From positions 1 to 57,670 of the forward strand of contig WLOY01000005.1 in NCBI GenBank assembly GCA_009699015.1: a DNA stretch of 57,670 nt, written 5' to 3'. A program made the position numbers and the translations under genes. The stretch comes from Actinomycetota bacterium. GTDB taxonomy: Bacteria; Actinomycetota; Actinomycetes; S36-B12. Of this stretch, positions 1-11,382 are shown piece after piece (positions within the stretch are counted from its first letter, which is position 1; each line of letters starts with the position of its first letter). The notes below the pieces were generated by a model, which searched no databases, was not told the origin of the DNA, and was given only the letters and a program-made list of their open reading frames with translations.

Positions 1-343
1 CGTCGACACCCCACGACTCGTCGAACATCCACTCGTTCTTCGGGTGGTTGACGCGCGCGACGACCCGGGGCACGCCGTACTCGGTCTTTGCGAGGAGGGA
101 CACGACGAGGTTGACCTTGTCGTCGCCTGTCGCCGCGACCACGACCTGGCACTCGGAGAGCCGGGCCTCCTCGAGGGCGGAGATCTCGCATGCATCGGCA
201 AGGAGCATGTCGGCACCCTCGACGACGCCCGGGCGCGCTAGCTGAACGTCACGGTCGATGAGCAGGACCTGATGGCCGTTGCCGATCAGTTCGCGAGCGA
301 TTGCCCGTCCTACCTTGCCGGCTCCTGCGATGGCGACGCGCAT
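1..343 (-). CDS. trkA: TrkA-family potassium uptake NAD-binding protein (3' end beyond window)
   Basis: Cytosolic regulatory subunit of a Trk/Ktr-type potassium channel; it binds NAD(H) through a Rossmann fold. The visible N-terminus starts MRVAIAGAGKVGRAIA, with the GxGxxG dinucleotide motif and an acidic residue at the end of the second strand (LLIDRD). About 114 residues are present before the window edge, so the C-terminal RCK_C domain is outside. The ATG overlaps the stop of the upstream trkA-like gene by one base (TGATG), so the two are translationally coupled. The TrkA pair followed by a divergent APC permease is a common actinobacterial arrangement. Confidence 0.9.
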   Translation of the reverse strand, partial: MRVAIAGAGKVGRAIARELIGNGHQVLLIDRDVQLARPGVVEGADMLLADACEISALEEARLSECQVVVAATGDDKVNLVVSLLAKTEYGVPRVVARVNHPKNEWMFDESWGVD

Positions 344-1005
344 CAGATCTCCTTGGGGCCGGACTCGAACGCAGACTCCACGGCGAGCCGATCGTCGGAG
401 GAGTAGACCGCATGCACGAGGTCGCCCTCCTGGACGACGCTGTCGTCGGCGGGAAGCAGGGCCGATCCGTAGCGGGTGATGAACGCGACGCGCGCTCCCG
501 AGGCCCGCTCGAGTGCGGAGACGAGTTGGCCTATCCACGCTGGTCCAACGTGCACCTCGGCGAGCGCGATGGTGCCGCTCGGGTCTCGATACTCGTCCTG
601 GGCGCCCATCGGGAGCATCTGACGCATGATCTGTCCGGCGGTCCAGGCGACGGTCGCCACGGTTGGGATCCCTAGGCGTTCGTAGACCTCCGCACGACGC
701 TGATCGTAGATTCGGGCGACGACGCGGTCGACGCCGTATGTCTCGCGGGCGACACGGGCGGCGAGGATGTTCGTGTTGTCGCCGCTGCTCACCGCGGCGA
801 ATGCGTGGGCCCGCTCGATGCCGGCGTTCTCCAATGTCTCGCGGTCGAAGCCGACTCCGGTGACGGTGAGTCCGCTGAAATCCGCGGGGAGGCGGCGAAA
901 TGACTTGGAGTCCATGTCGACGACCGCGACCGCATGGCCGAGTGCATCCAGATCGCGGGCGAGGAGTGCACCGACGCGTCCGCACCCGAGGATCACTATG
1001 TGCAC
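343..1005 (-). CDS. trkA: TrkA-family potassium uptake protein, first of a pair
   Basis: Second RCK/TrkA protein, 220 aa, the usual length. The N-terminal half is a TrkA_N Rossmann domain with the motif ILGCGRVGALLARDL at residues 4-18; the C-terminal third (about 135-215) fits an RCK_C ligand-binding domain. I chose the GTG at 1005 because the nucleotide-binding strand begins two residues later; a longer frame upstream has no family-like sequence and would run into the divergent permease. It overlaps the next trkA gene by one base. Paired TrkA subunits probably form a heteromeric gating ring, which is inference. Confidence 0.9.
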   Translation of the reverse strand: MHIVILGCGRVGALLARDLDALGHAVAVVDMDSKSFRRLPADFSGLTVTGVGFDRETLENAGIERAHAFAAVSSGDNTNILAARVARETYGVDRVVARIYDQRRAEVYERLGIPTVATVAWTAGQIMRQMLPMGAQDEYRDPSGTIALAEVHVGPAWIGQLVSALERASGARVAFITRYGSALLPADDSVVQEGDLVHAVYSSDDRLAVESAFESGPKEI

Positions 1006-1048
1006 GGGGTAACCGTACACGCAGGCGGGGGGCGTAGGCTCTGCAGAC

Positions 1049-2986
1049 GTGCCACTATCGGACGGCGCCAAGCGCCTGCTTGTCGGCCGAGCGCTTCGCA
1101 GCGACCGCCTCCATGACACCCTCCTGCCAAAGCGGATTGCGCTCCCGGTGTTCGCGAGCGACGCCCTGTCGTCGAATGCCTATGCGACGCAGGAGATTCT
1201 CCTCGTGCTCTCGCTCGGCGGCCTATCGCTGTATTCCTTCGGTCCGTGGGTGGCGGCTGCCGTCATCGTCATCTACTTCACCGTGGTCGCCTCCTACCGC
1301 CAGAACGTGCACGCCTACCCGAGCGGAGGCGGGGACTACGAGGTGGTCTCCAGGAACCTCGGGCCCAACTGGGGCGTGCTCGTTGCGAGCGCGCTCCTCA
1401 TCGATTACGTGCTCACCGTCGCGGTATCGATCTCCGCGGCTGTTGCGAACCTGTCATCCGCGCTTCCGTTCATCGGACTGCATGGCACTTGGTGGGCGGT
1501 CGCCATCATCATCGTCATCACGCTGCTCAATCTCCGGGGGATCAAGGAGTCGGGTGCCCTTTTCGCGGTGCCCGTCTACTTCTTCATGCTGTCGATCTTC
1601 GTGATGATCGGGGTCGCGGTCGTGAGAATGGCGATGGGCAGCGATCTGCAGGCGGAGAGCGCCAACTGGGATGTGATCCCCGAGGAGACGTTCGCAGGGC
1701 TGGCACTCGTCTTCGTCGTCGCACGAGCCTTCTCCTCGGGCACGACCGCGCTCACCGGGATCGAGGCGGTCTCGAACGGAGTTCCGGCATTTCGCCCTCC
1801 GAAGTCGAAGAACGCCGCCACCACGCTCCTGCTGCTCGGCGTGATCTCGATGGCCATGTTCACCGGGATCACCTGGCTCGCGCTCCAGACAGGCGTCCGC
1901 ATCACGGAATTCAACAGGGACCTCATCGGTCTGCCTGCGGGGCAGGAGCAGAAGACCGTGATCGTGCAAGTTGCCAACGCGGTCTTCGACAATGCGTACG
2001 CGCCGGTCATCGTCATCACCTTCGCCACCGCCCTCATCCTGGCGTTGGCTGCCAATACGGCGTTCAACGGATTCCCGGTGCTCGGCTCGATCCTCGCTCG
2101 TGATGGGTTTCTGCCCAAGCAGTTGCACACGCGCGGTGACCGCCTCGCTTTCAGCAATGGGATTCTCACCCTGTCGGGGCTCGCGATCGTCCTCGTCGTC
2201 ATCTATCAGGCGGACGTGACAGCGCTCATCCAGCTCTACATCATCGGCGTGTTCGTCTCGTTCACCCTGAGCCAGATCGGCATGGTCCGCCACTGGAACC
2301 GTCATCTCCGCTCTGAGACCGATCCGTCGGAGCGGCGCAGGATGCAGCGATCGCGGCTCATCAACTCCTTCGGCCTCGTCATGACCGGCTCGGTGCTCGT
2401 CATCGTGCTCGTCACGAAGTTCACGAAGGGAGCATGGCTCGTCGTACTCGCGATGCCGCTCATCTTCCTGCTCATGCGGGCCATCTCTCGCCACTATGCG
2501 AAAGTCCGTCAGGAGCTTGCGACGACAGATCGCGACAAGATGATCCTCCCGGCAAGGGTGCACGCGCTCGTCCTCGTCTCAAGGATCCACAAGCCGACGT
2601 TGCGGGCACTTGCGTACGCCCGCGCGACCCGCCCGACCGTGCTCGAGGCGATCATGGTGAACGTAGACGACGACGAGACGAAGGCTCTGCAGGACGAATG
2701 GGAGCGCAGGTCGATTCCGGTCCAGCTCCGGGTGCTCGACTCGCCCTACCGTGAGATCACCCGGCCCATCCTCAGCTACGTGAAGGAACTTCGCACGGAC
2801 AGCCCGAATGACCTCGTCACCGTGTACATCCCCGAGTACGTGGTGGGCCACTGGTGGGAGACCCTCCTCCACAACCAGTCGGCCCTCCGGCTCAAGAGCA
2901 GGCTGCTCTTCAGCACCGGTGTCATGGTCACGAGCGTTCCGTGGCAGCTCGAGTCCAGTGAAGCCGTTATTGACAAGGACATCTAG
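1049..2986 (+). CDS. APC-superfamily amino acid permease / potassium-linked transporter
   Basis: Integral membrane protein of 645 aa. An N-terminal block of about twelve hydrophobic helices (residues 40-485) is followed by a soluble tail of about 150 residues. The N-terminal motif FASDALSSNAYATQE is typical of the large actinobacterial APC permeases (amino acid/polyamine/organocation superfamily) encoded beside TrkA genes. That position, divergent from two TrkA subunits, suggests a KUP/KimA-like potassium uptake role rather than amino acid transport, but the substrate cannot be read from sequence. GTG start at 1049; the stop abuts the next ATG (TAGATG). Confidence 0.9.
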   Translation: MPLSDGAKRLLVGRALRSDRLHDTLLPKRIALPVFASDALSSNAYATQEILLVLSLGGLSLYSFGPWVAAAVIVIYFTVVASYRQNVHAYPSGGGDYEVVSRNLGPNWGVLVASALLIDYVLTVAVSISAAVANLSSALPFIGLHGTWWAVAIIIVITLLNLRGIKESGALFAVPVYFFMLSIFVMIGVAVVRMAMGSDLQAESANWDVIPEETFAGLALVFVVARAFSSGTTALTGIEAVSNGVPAFRPPKSKNAATTLLLLGVISMAMFTGITWLALQTGVRITEFNRDLIGLPAGQEQKTVIVQVANAVFDNAYAPVIVITFATALILALAANTAFNGFPVLGSILARDGFLPKQLHTRGDRLAFSNGILTLSGLAIVLVVIYQADVTALIQLYIIGVFVSFTLSQIGMVRHWNRHLRSETDPSERRRMQRSRLINSFGLVMTGSVLVIVLVTKFTKGAWLVVLAMPLIFLLMRAISRHYAKVRQELATTDRDKMILPARVHALVLVSRIHKPTLRALAYARATRPTVLEAIMVNVDDDETKALQDEWERRSIPVQLRVLDSPYREITRPILSYVKELRTDSPNDLVTVYIPEYVVGHWWETLLHNQSALRLKSRLLFSTGVMVTSVPWQLESSEAVIDKDI

Positions 2987-4228
2987 ATGACGATTGGCTC
3001 CCGGGCAGGCTCCAGACCTGCCAAGACCCCTGTGCACGTCGGCGACGAGGCCATCGTCGACATCGGGCCGATCGCGCACGGCGGGCACTTCATCGCCCAC
3101 CTGTCAGGCCACACGGTGTTCGTTCGGCACGCATTGCCCGGCGAGCGTGCGCGAATTTCGATCACCGACGTGTCGTCGAAGATCGTCCGCGCCGATGCCG
3201 TCGAGATCCTCGAGCCATCCCCGGACCGGGTGCCTGCTCCGTGTGCCTGGGCGCGGCCGGGCGGATGCGGGGGCTGCGACTTTCAGCATGTCGAGCGCTC
3301 CGCTCAGCTGGCTCTCAAGGCGCAGGTCGTTCGCGACGCCCTCGAGCGTCATGCCGGCCTGCCCGGCATCGATGTCCGCGTCGAGGAGCTGGACGATGAT
3401 GGCAGCGGGCTGCACTGGCGCACCCGGGTGCGCTGGTCCGTCAACGGCGACGGACGGCCCGGCCTGCTGGCCTACCGCACGCACGACGTCGTGCCGGTCG
3501 ACGACTGCCTGCTTGTGAGTCCGGCGATCGCCGAGCTCGGCATCCCGCGGACCCGTCGCGCAGGTGCCGCCGAGGTGAGCACGATCGAGGGCGATGGGGG
3601 TCGGGTCAGCGTCGTCGTCGACGGACGCCTCGCATCGGGCAAGCAGCGAATCGACCAGCGGGTGCGCGATCGCGACTGGCGGGTCGACGTGGCGAGCTTC
3701 TGGCAGGTGCATCCGCGGGCAGCCGAGACCTTGGTGTCAGCCGTTCTCGAGGCGGGGCGCCCGGCGCCGGGGGAGCACTGGTGGGACCTCTACTCGGGGG
3801 TGGGGCTCTTCAGCGCCTTCCTCGCGGAGGAGGTCGGCGTGACGGGCGTCGTGCACGCCGTCGAGAGCGGGCCGAGCGCGGTGCGCGATGCCCGCCGCAG
3901 CCTTCACGACCTCGGGCAGGTGACCCTCCACCATGACAATGCGCTGCGCTGGCTTCGCGTGGCCGACGAGCGGCCGGACGGGGTCGTGCTCGACCCCCCT
4001 CGCGCCGGTGCCGGACGCGAAGTCGTGCAGGCGATCGCGCGTGCCGGGCCGAGGGTTGTCGTGTACGTCGCCTGCGATCCGGTGGCCCTGGCGAGGGATG
4101 TGGCGCTCTTCGCATCGGCCGGGTACCGACTTGCGGGACTCCGCTCGTTCGATACGTTTCCCATGACCCACCACGTCGAGACCGTCGCCGCCCTGATTCC
4201 TATCACGCCGGCGCATCCGATATCTTGA
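2987..4228 (+). CDS. TRAM-domain class I SAM-dependent RNA methyltransferase (TrmA/RlmD type)
   Basis: Predicted to methylate C5 of a uridine in rRNA or tRNA using S-adenosylmethionine. The 413 aa hold an N-terminal TRAM RNA-binding domain (about 15-75), a cysteine cluster (CAWARPGGCGGC, about 85-97) that with a later Cys fits the 4Fe-4S site of RlmD, and a C-terminal Rossmann methyltransferase with LYSGVGLFS as SAM motif, DPPRAGAG, and VYVACDP carrying the catalytic cysteine. The usual family sequence there is SCNP; here it is ACDP. It follows the permease with no gap and is probably co-transcribed with it. Confidence 0.9.
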   Translation: MTIGSRAGSRPAKTPVHVGDEAIVDIGPIAHGGHFIAHLSGHTVFVRHALPGERARISITDVSSKIVRADAVEILEPSPDRVPAPCAWARPGGCGGCDFQHVERSAQLALKAQVVRDALERHAGLPGIDVRVEELDDDGSGLHWRTRVRWSVNGDGRPGLLAYRTHDVVPVDDCLLVSPAIAELGIPRTRRAGAAEVSTIEGDGGRVSVVVDGRLASGKQRIDQRVRDRDWRVDVASFWQVHPRAAETLVSAVLEAGRPAPGEHWWDLYSGVGLFSAFLAEEVGVTGVVHAVESGPSAVRDARRSLHDLGQVTLHHDNALRWLRVADERPDGVVLDPPRAGAGREVVQAIARAGPRVVVYVACDPVALARDVALFASAGYRLAGLRSFDTFPMTHHVETVAALIPITPAHPIS

Positions 4229-4238
4229 CGTCGAGATA
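4221..4238. promoter_or_regulatory. 18-bp near-perfect palindrome upstream of aconitase
   Basis: The site TATCTTGACGTCGAGATA matches its own reverse complement at 16 of 18 positions. It overlaps the last codons of the methyltransferase and ends 25 bp before the aconitase start, a place where a repressor could block transcription or act as an operator. The regulator is not encoded nearby and is unknown. Confidence 0.45.
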
Positions 4239-4263
4239 CTTCGTTGCGAGAGGATGAGTCGTT

Positions 4264-6920
<2,657 letters not shown>

Positions 6921-6924
<4 letters not shown>

Positions 6925-7298
6925 CGCGCTTCGTTCCACCGGGCTGGCCGCGAGGCCTGCCGCCCGGTGGAACGCCCGAATTCGATGAGCGGGTCGTCGG
7001 ATGGCTCCTGGACCAAGGGCCCGCAGACCTGCGCACCTCAGAGCTGCGGCACCTGCCCCTTGCCCTGGCCACCTATCTCGAGCATCACATTGACGGCTGC
7101 CTCGAAGGTGCCAGGCGGGCCTACGGGCAGGCCCGAACCGACCTTGGGTCAGCCATGCCGGCAGACGAGCTCGCGCGTGCGCAGCGGGCCCTCGAGTCGG
7201 AGGGCGCGCGCCTGCTCCAGGTGCAGCGCGAGGTCCGGCTCGTGCTCGTGGCCATGCGTGTCCCCCCACCGGATACAGGGGGCCGGATGGGTCGTTGA
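6921..7298 (+). CDS. conserved small protein between aconitase and dxs
   Basis: A 125-aa protein of unknown function, translationally coupled to aconitase by an ATGA overlap. It has a Pro/Gly-rich N-terminus ([14 protein letters not shown]) and a helical body (about 20-110) rich in Ala, Leu, Arg and Glu, with no membrane segment or signal peptide. Small proteins of this kind are found at this site in other actinobacteria, which supports it being real. Codon use (G/C at third positions) matches the neighbours. No catalytic motif is recognised. Confidence 0.75.
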
Positions 7299-7302
7299 CC
7301 CG

Positions 7303-7308
7303 TAGAAT
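7303..7308 (+). promoter_or_regulatory. candidate -10 element of dxs, leaderless start
   Basis: TAGAAT lies six bases before the GTG start of dxs. This fits the actinobacterial TANNNT -10 rule and would place the transcription start at or next to the start codon, giving a leaderless mRNA. No ribosome-binding site is seen before this GTG, which agrees. Confidence 0.5.
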
Positions 7309-7314
7309 GCGGAC

Positions 7315-9219
7315 GTGAGTCTTCTGCGAGGGATCCGCGATCCCAAGGATGTTCGCGCCTTGCCAGTCGAGCAGATCCCTGAGCTGGCGGGGGAGATTCG
7401 ATCATTCCTCGTCGAGAAGGTGTCGGCCACCGGCGGCCACCTCGGGCCAAATCTCGGCGTCGTCGAACTCACGATCGCCCTCCACCGCGTGTTCGAGTCG
7501 CCCGACGACGTCATGGTCTGGGATACCGGCCATCAGGCGTACGTCCACAAGATCCTCACCGGGCGCATCGACGACTTCGACCAGCTGCGCCAGAAGGACG
7601 GCCTGTCCGGGTATCCGAGTCGCGCCGAGAGCATCCACGATGTCGTCGAGAACTCGCACGCATCGACTTCGCTGTCCTACGCGGATGGCATCGCGAAGGC
7701 GTGGGAGCAGCGCGGACTGCTCGGCCAGCACCATGTCGTAGCGGTGATCGGCGATGGCGGCCTCACCGGCGGCATGGCATGGGAGGCGCTCAACAACATC
7801 GCGGGCTCTGACCGGCCGGTGGTGATCGTCGTGAATGACAATGCGCGGTCGTACTCGCCGACCATCGGCGGCCTTGCCCATCACCTGTCGACCCTGCGGA
7901 CCACCGGCAACTACGAGCGGTTCATGTCATGGGGCAAGCAGATCCTCAAGCGAACCCCGGTCGTGGGCGATCCGATCTACGGCACCCTCCATGGGATGAA
8001 GAAGGGGCTGAAGGACATCGTCGCCCCGCAGGGAATGTTCGAGGACCTCGGGCTGAAGTACGTCGGCCCGGTCGATGGCCATGACATCGCCGAACTCGAG
8101 CACGCGCTCGGTCGGGCGAAGGAGTTCGGCGGCCCGGTCATCGTCCATGTCATCACCGAGAAGGGTCGCGGCTACGCCCCGGCGGAGGAGGACGAGGCAG
8201 ATCGCTTCCACGGCGTCGGCATCATTGATCCCGATACCGGCAAGCCGCTCACCGAGGGCGGCCCGTCGTGGACGGGGGCGTTCGCCGATGAGCTCGTGGC
8301 GCTTGGGCATGAGCGCCGTGACATCGTGGCGATAACCGCGGCGATGCTCGGCCCGACGGGCCTAGACCGGTTTGCCGCTGCGTTCCCGTCGCGCACCTAC
8401 GACGTCGGCATCGCGGAGCAGCATGCGGTGACGAGCGCGGCGGGGCTCGCCTACGGCGGGATGCACCCGGTCGTGGCCCTGTACGCGACCTTCCTCAACC
8501 GGGCCTTCGACCAGGTGCTCATGGACTGCGCGCTCCATCGGGCCGGCGTGACCTTCGTCCTGGACCGGGCGGGCGTCACGGGCGATGACGGTGCCAGCCA
8601 CAACGGCATGTGGGACATGTCGATGCTTCAGGTGGTGCCGGGCCTGCGGATGGCCGCCCCTCGGGACGCGGTCACCTTGCGCGCGGAGCTGCGCGAGGCG
8701 GTCGCCGTCTCGGATGCCCCGACAGTCGTCCGATTCCCGAAGGGTGCCCTCGGGCCCGAGGTCCCCGCGCTGCGGACCATCGGCCCCCTCGATGTCATCG
8801 CCGAGTCGGGCGATGGCGATGTGCTCCTCGTGAGCGTCGGCGCCTTTGCGACGATTGCCCTCGAGGTGGCCGATCGGCTCAAGGCGCAGGGCATCGGCGT
8901 TCTCGTGATCGATCCACGATGGGTCAAGCCGCTGCCCGTCGAACTCCTCGAGCTCGCCTCTGCTGCGCGCCTGGTCGTTGTCCTCGAAGACGGTGTCCGG
9001 CAGGGAGGCGTGGGCTCCGCAGTAAGCCAGCTGCTCCGCGATCACGACATCGACGTGCCCCTTCGCAACCTCGGGGTTCCGGTCGCGTTCCTCGAGCAGG
9101 CCAAGCGTGCGCAGGTCCTCGCCGAGATCGGCCTCACCGCCCAGGAGATCTCCCGGTGGATTGTCGAGGCCGTGGCAAGGCATGCCGACATGTCGGACGT
9201 GCCGGCCAGCGCTCAATAA
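7315..9219 (+). CDS. dxs: 1-deoxy-D-xylulose-5-phosphate synthase
   Basis: First enzyme of the MEP isoprenoid pathway: condenses pyruvate and glyceraldehyde-3-phosphate using thiamine diphosphate and Mg2+; cytosolic homodimer. The 634 aa match the family length. Visible are the N-terminal histidine motif ([20 protein letters not shown]), the ThDP/metal motif [16 protein letters not shown], the pyrimidine-domain glutamate in GIAEQHAVT, and a C-terminal transketolase domain ([16 protein letters not shown]). GTG start at 7315. The position downstream of aconitase is conserved in actinobacteria. Confidence 0.97.
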   Translation: MSLLRGIRDPKDVRALPVEQIPELAGEIRSFLVEKVSATGGHLGPNLGVVELTIALHRVFESPDDVMVWDTGHQAYVHKILTGRIDDFDQLRQKDGLSGYPSRAESIHDVVENSHASTSLSYADGIAKAWEQRGLLGQHHVVAVIGDGGLTGGMAWEALNNIAGSDRPVVIVVNDNARSYSPTIGGLAHHLSTLRTTGNYERFMSWGKQILKRTPVVGDPIYGTLHGMKKGLKDIVAPQGMFEDLGLKYVGPVDGHDIAELEHALGRAKEFGGPVIVHVITEKGRGYAPAEEDEADRFHGVGIIDPDTGKPLTEGGPSWTGAFADELVALGHERRDIVAITAAMLGPTGLDRFAAAFPSRTYDVGIAEQHAVTSAAGLAYGGMHPVVALYATFLNRAFDQVLMDCALHRAGVTFVLDRAGVTGDDGASHNGMWDMSMLQVVPGLRMAAPRDAVTLRAELREAVAVSDAPTVVRFPKGALGPEVPALRTIGPLDVIAESGDGDVLLVSVGAFATIALEVADRLKAQGIGVLVIDPRWVKPLPVELLELASAARLVVVLEDGVRQGGVGSAVSQLLRDHDIDVPLRNLGVPVAFLEQAKRAQVLAEIGLTAQEISRWIVEAVARHADMSDVPASAQ

Positions 9220-9546
9220 GCCAAGGATCTTGTCCCGGTCGCTGACGGCGGAGAAGAGCGCGAGGCGCAGAACGGCCGCGGGGACCCCTGAACAGAGGGG
9301 GCGACTGACCCGGTGAGCCTCCGCGGTCTGGCTACGCTGGCCAGATGCTCACCCTGGCCGATCATCCAACAGTCCTTGGCGCGGCTGCGAGGGGAGCAGA
9401 CCCGGCGTCCTTCGCCGTTCCGGCTCAAGCGGTCGAACTGTGCGGCAGGGAGTTCTGCGCATCGACCACGAAGCACAAGGTCGGTTGCACGAAGGAGCAG
9501 CGCCCGACTATTCGCGCCCTCGACGAGAAGTTGAGTGATCGCTGGG
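9220..9546. other. gene-poor interval between dxs and the lipoprotein patch
   Basis: About 330 bases without a confident gene. A possible small reading frame (9345-9557, plus) is listed separately. I see no tRNA, terminator with a T-run, or repeat here. It marks the change from conserved core genes to accessory genes with weaker third-position GC. Confidence 0.5.
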
Positions 9547-9557
9547 ATGTTCGGTGA
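9345..9557 (+). CDS. possible small hypothetical protein
   Basis: A 70-aa frame beginning MLTLADHPTVLGAA, with a Cys-containing central part (VELCGREFCAS and VGCTKEQ). Third-position GC is only moderate and there is no clear ribosome-binding site. It overlaps the start of the following lipoprotein gene by 11 bases if that gene starts at 9547. Three cysteines in a short charged segment could bind a metal, but this is speculation. It may equally be non-coding. Confidence 0.25.
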   Translation: MLTLADHPTVLGAAARGADPASFAVPAQAVELCGREFCASTTKHKVGCTKEQRPTIRALDEKLSDRWDVR

Positions 9558-10113
9558 CCGTCGCTCTGCCTTGTTCTTGGTGGCGGCGTCGGCCTTGCTC
9601 GGCGTGATGTTGGCCGGGTGCAGCGCCCCGTCCAGGTTTGCCGCGGGTTCGTGCCGACAAGCCACCGGAGCAACGCAGGTTGCGGTGAAGGTGCGGAATA
9701 ATCTGAACCTGCCGATCACCTTCCATGTCCCGCAGGGCTCCTTCGCGGCGGATGACTGGCTGTGCGGTGAGGATCCAAGTCTGTGGAATGAGGCTGAACT
9801 GCCACCAGGGCAGAGCCGGGAGTTCACGCTCACTCCAAACCCCGGGCCTCCAGCGCAGGCAACCGGGCGGCCCGGGGCGTTCCCTCTGAACCTCTCGAGT
9901 GCGGGTATGAAGATCACCTCCTTCAAGTACGCCGTTGAGGTGGTCGACCAGGTTGGTCGACAGTACATCCAACGCGCGGACAGGAGGAGGTATGACTGCT
10001 CACTGCAGGACACCTGGCAATTTGCATACAGGGGAGTCGCTATGCAGGCCCGAATCAATTGCCAGGGGGACCTGACGATGACCTTTGAATATCCGATGAA
10101 ACTGGTCCCTTGA
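9547..10113 (+). CDS. putative lipoprotein of unknown function
   Basis: A 188-aa exported protein. The signal peptide (MFGDRRSALFLVAASALLGV) leads to the lipobox MLAGC near residue 24, so the protein should be lipid-anchored outside the membrane. The mature part has four or five cysteines (CRQ, WLCGED, YDCSL, INCQGD) that could form disulfides, and beta-rich stretches. An in-frame GTG at 9535 is an alternative start. It sits beside a second lipoprotein and a response regulator, a possible envelope-sensing set. No named family is recognised. Confidence 0.65.
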   Translation: MFGDRRSALFLVAASALLGVMLAGCSAPSRFAAGSCRQATGATQVAVKVRNNLNLPITFHVPQGSFAADDWLCGEDPSLWNEAELPPGQSREFTLTPNPGPPAQATGRPGAFPLNLSSAGMKITSFKYAVEVVDQVGRQYIQRADRRRYDCSLQDTWQFAYRGVAMQARINCQGDLTMTFEYPMKLVP

Positions 10114-10173
10114 ATTGAATCCGATCCTGAATCGAAGCCGATTCTGCGCGATGCGCTTTACCTGAGGTGGCGA

Positions 10174-10659
10174 ATGGTGCGTTCACGAACCCGCTGGGCA
10201 GTCGTTGCGGTCTGCACGGCCCTGCTGGCGGCACCCGTGGTTACCGCCTGCTCAGCGGACAGTGCGGATCGGAATGCTGCGGCAGTTCATGCTCAAGTGA
10301 TTGTTCCAGCCGATTTTGAGACGGCTGACGCCTCGAACGAGGATGAAGGGATCAATGTTGATTCCGACTCTGAGGTCATCTTCCAAAATGATCTCGGCGA
10401 GGTAGTCAGCGAGGTGGCGATCAAGGATGAGTGCTGGTCGGATGAGGAGTTCCGTCTCCTGTGCGCATCCTCGACTCCGAGTCCCGCAGACCTCGATCTC
10501 GCTACCATCTCTCGGACGGGCGACACCTTCACTGCGCAGACGACCGCGGACAGCACCTATCTTCCGGCTCACCTGATCCTTACAGTGACGAGTGCGACGA
10601 AGTCAGATCCAGGCAAGACCCGATCCCGAACGGTTCTCCTCACACTCACCTGCTGCTGA
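10174..10659 (+). CDS. putative lipoprotein of unknown function
   Basis: A 161-aa lipoprotein. The hydrophobic signal (WAVVAVCTALLAAPVVTAC) has a VTAC lipobox near residue 29, and GAGGTG precedes the ATG at good spacing. The mature protein is acidic at first (ASNEDEGINVDSDSEV) and ends in CC. It is 18 bases upstream of the response regulator gene and probably co-transcribed with it. No conserved domain is recognised, so the function is unknown. Confidence 0.65.
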   Translation: MVRSRTRWAVVAVCTALLAAPVVTACSADSADRNAAAVHAQVIVPADFETADASNEDEGINVDSDSEVIFQNDLGEVVSEVAIKDECWSDEEFRLLCASSTPSPADLDLATISRTGDTFTAQTTADSTYLPAHLILTVTSATKSDPGKTRSRTVLLTLTCC

Positions 10660-10677
10660 CATGGAGGGACTTCCACG

Positions 10678-11316
10678 ATGAAGAGTGCTGGGCTGGCGTT
10701 CCTCGTCCTTGATGATCACGAGCTCGTCCTTGAGGCGATCGGCCAGCGGTTGCGTGCCGATTTCCCGGGGTGCACGATCACCTACTCTGGTGGCTCGCTC
10801 AAGGACGCGGTGAATTCAACGCGCACGATGCATTGCGACTGTGCCATCGTCGACCTTGACCTCGGTGATGGCGCAACGGTCGCTCAACTCGTGACCTCGT
10901 TCACATTGCGCGGGATCCCCGTCGTTGTCGTAAGTGCCCTCGGTCGACCGGAGGTCATCAAGGCCGCTCTCGCAGTCGAAGTCAGTGCATTCGTGACGAA
11001 GAGGTCGAGCGCGAAGTTCCTCACGACTGCGATCAAGGAAGTGCTTAGGGGCGGCACGTGGTTTCCGGCCGATATGGCAGGTGTGCTCCTTCAGGGATCT
11101 GGCAGTGTTGACCTGTCGGCTCAGGAGAGGCGAGCCTTGACCCTGTATGCCTCAGGACTCACCCTCGACATGGTCGCCAGACGAATGGATGTCAGTCCGA
11201 ACACGGCGAAGCACTACATCGACCGGGTTCGGGCGAAGTACACGGCCGCGGGTATCGCATCACGCACCAAGATGGAACTGAACACCGTGGCGAGGAATGA
11301 GGGGATGCTCCCTTAG
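10678..11316 (+). CDS. LuxR/NarL-type response regulator (orphan)
   Basis: A 212-aa DNA-binding response regulator. The N-terminal receiver domain (about 5-120) has the acidic pocket LDDHE, a phospho-acceptor candidate Asp59 in IVDLDLGDG, and the conserved lysine in VTKRSS. The C-terminal LuxR-like helix-turn-helix (about 143-205) reads LSAQERRALTLYASGLTLDMVARRM. GGAGGG precedes the ATG. No histidine kinase is adjacent; the partner may be one of the membrane kinases at 22069-25839 or lie elsewhere. Its immediate upstream neighbours are two lipoproteins. Confidence 0.85.
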   Translation: MKSAGLAFLVLDDHELVLEAIGQRLRADFPGCTITYSGGSLKDAVNSTRTMHCDCAIVDLDLGDGATVAQLVTSFTLRGIPVVVVSALGRPEVIKAALAVEVSAFVTKRSSAKFLTTAIKEVLRGGTWFPADMAGVLLQGSGSVDLSAQERRALTLYASGLTLDMVARRMDVSPNTAKHYIDRVRAKYTAAGIASRTKMELNTVARNEGMLP

Positions 11317-11382
11317 ATCGGCGGGCAGGGATGGCATCTGTCGTCAGTGGCGAGACGGTATGGGTGAGTGTTTGACGGTGAG

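Noticed and set aside
1454..2563. Antisense frame of 369 aa inside the APC permease
   Set aside because: Highly charged (Asp, Glu, Arg, His repeats) mirror of hydrophobic codons; no start context.
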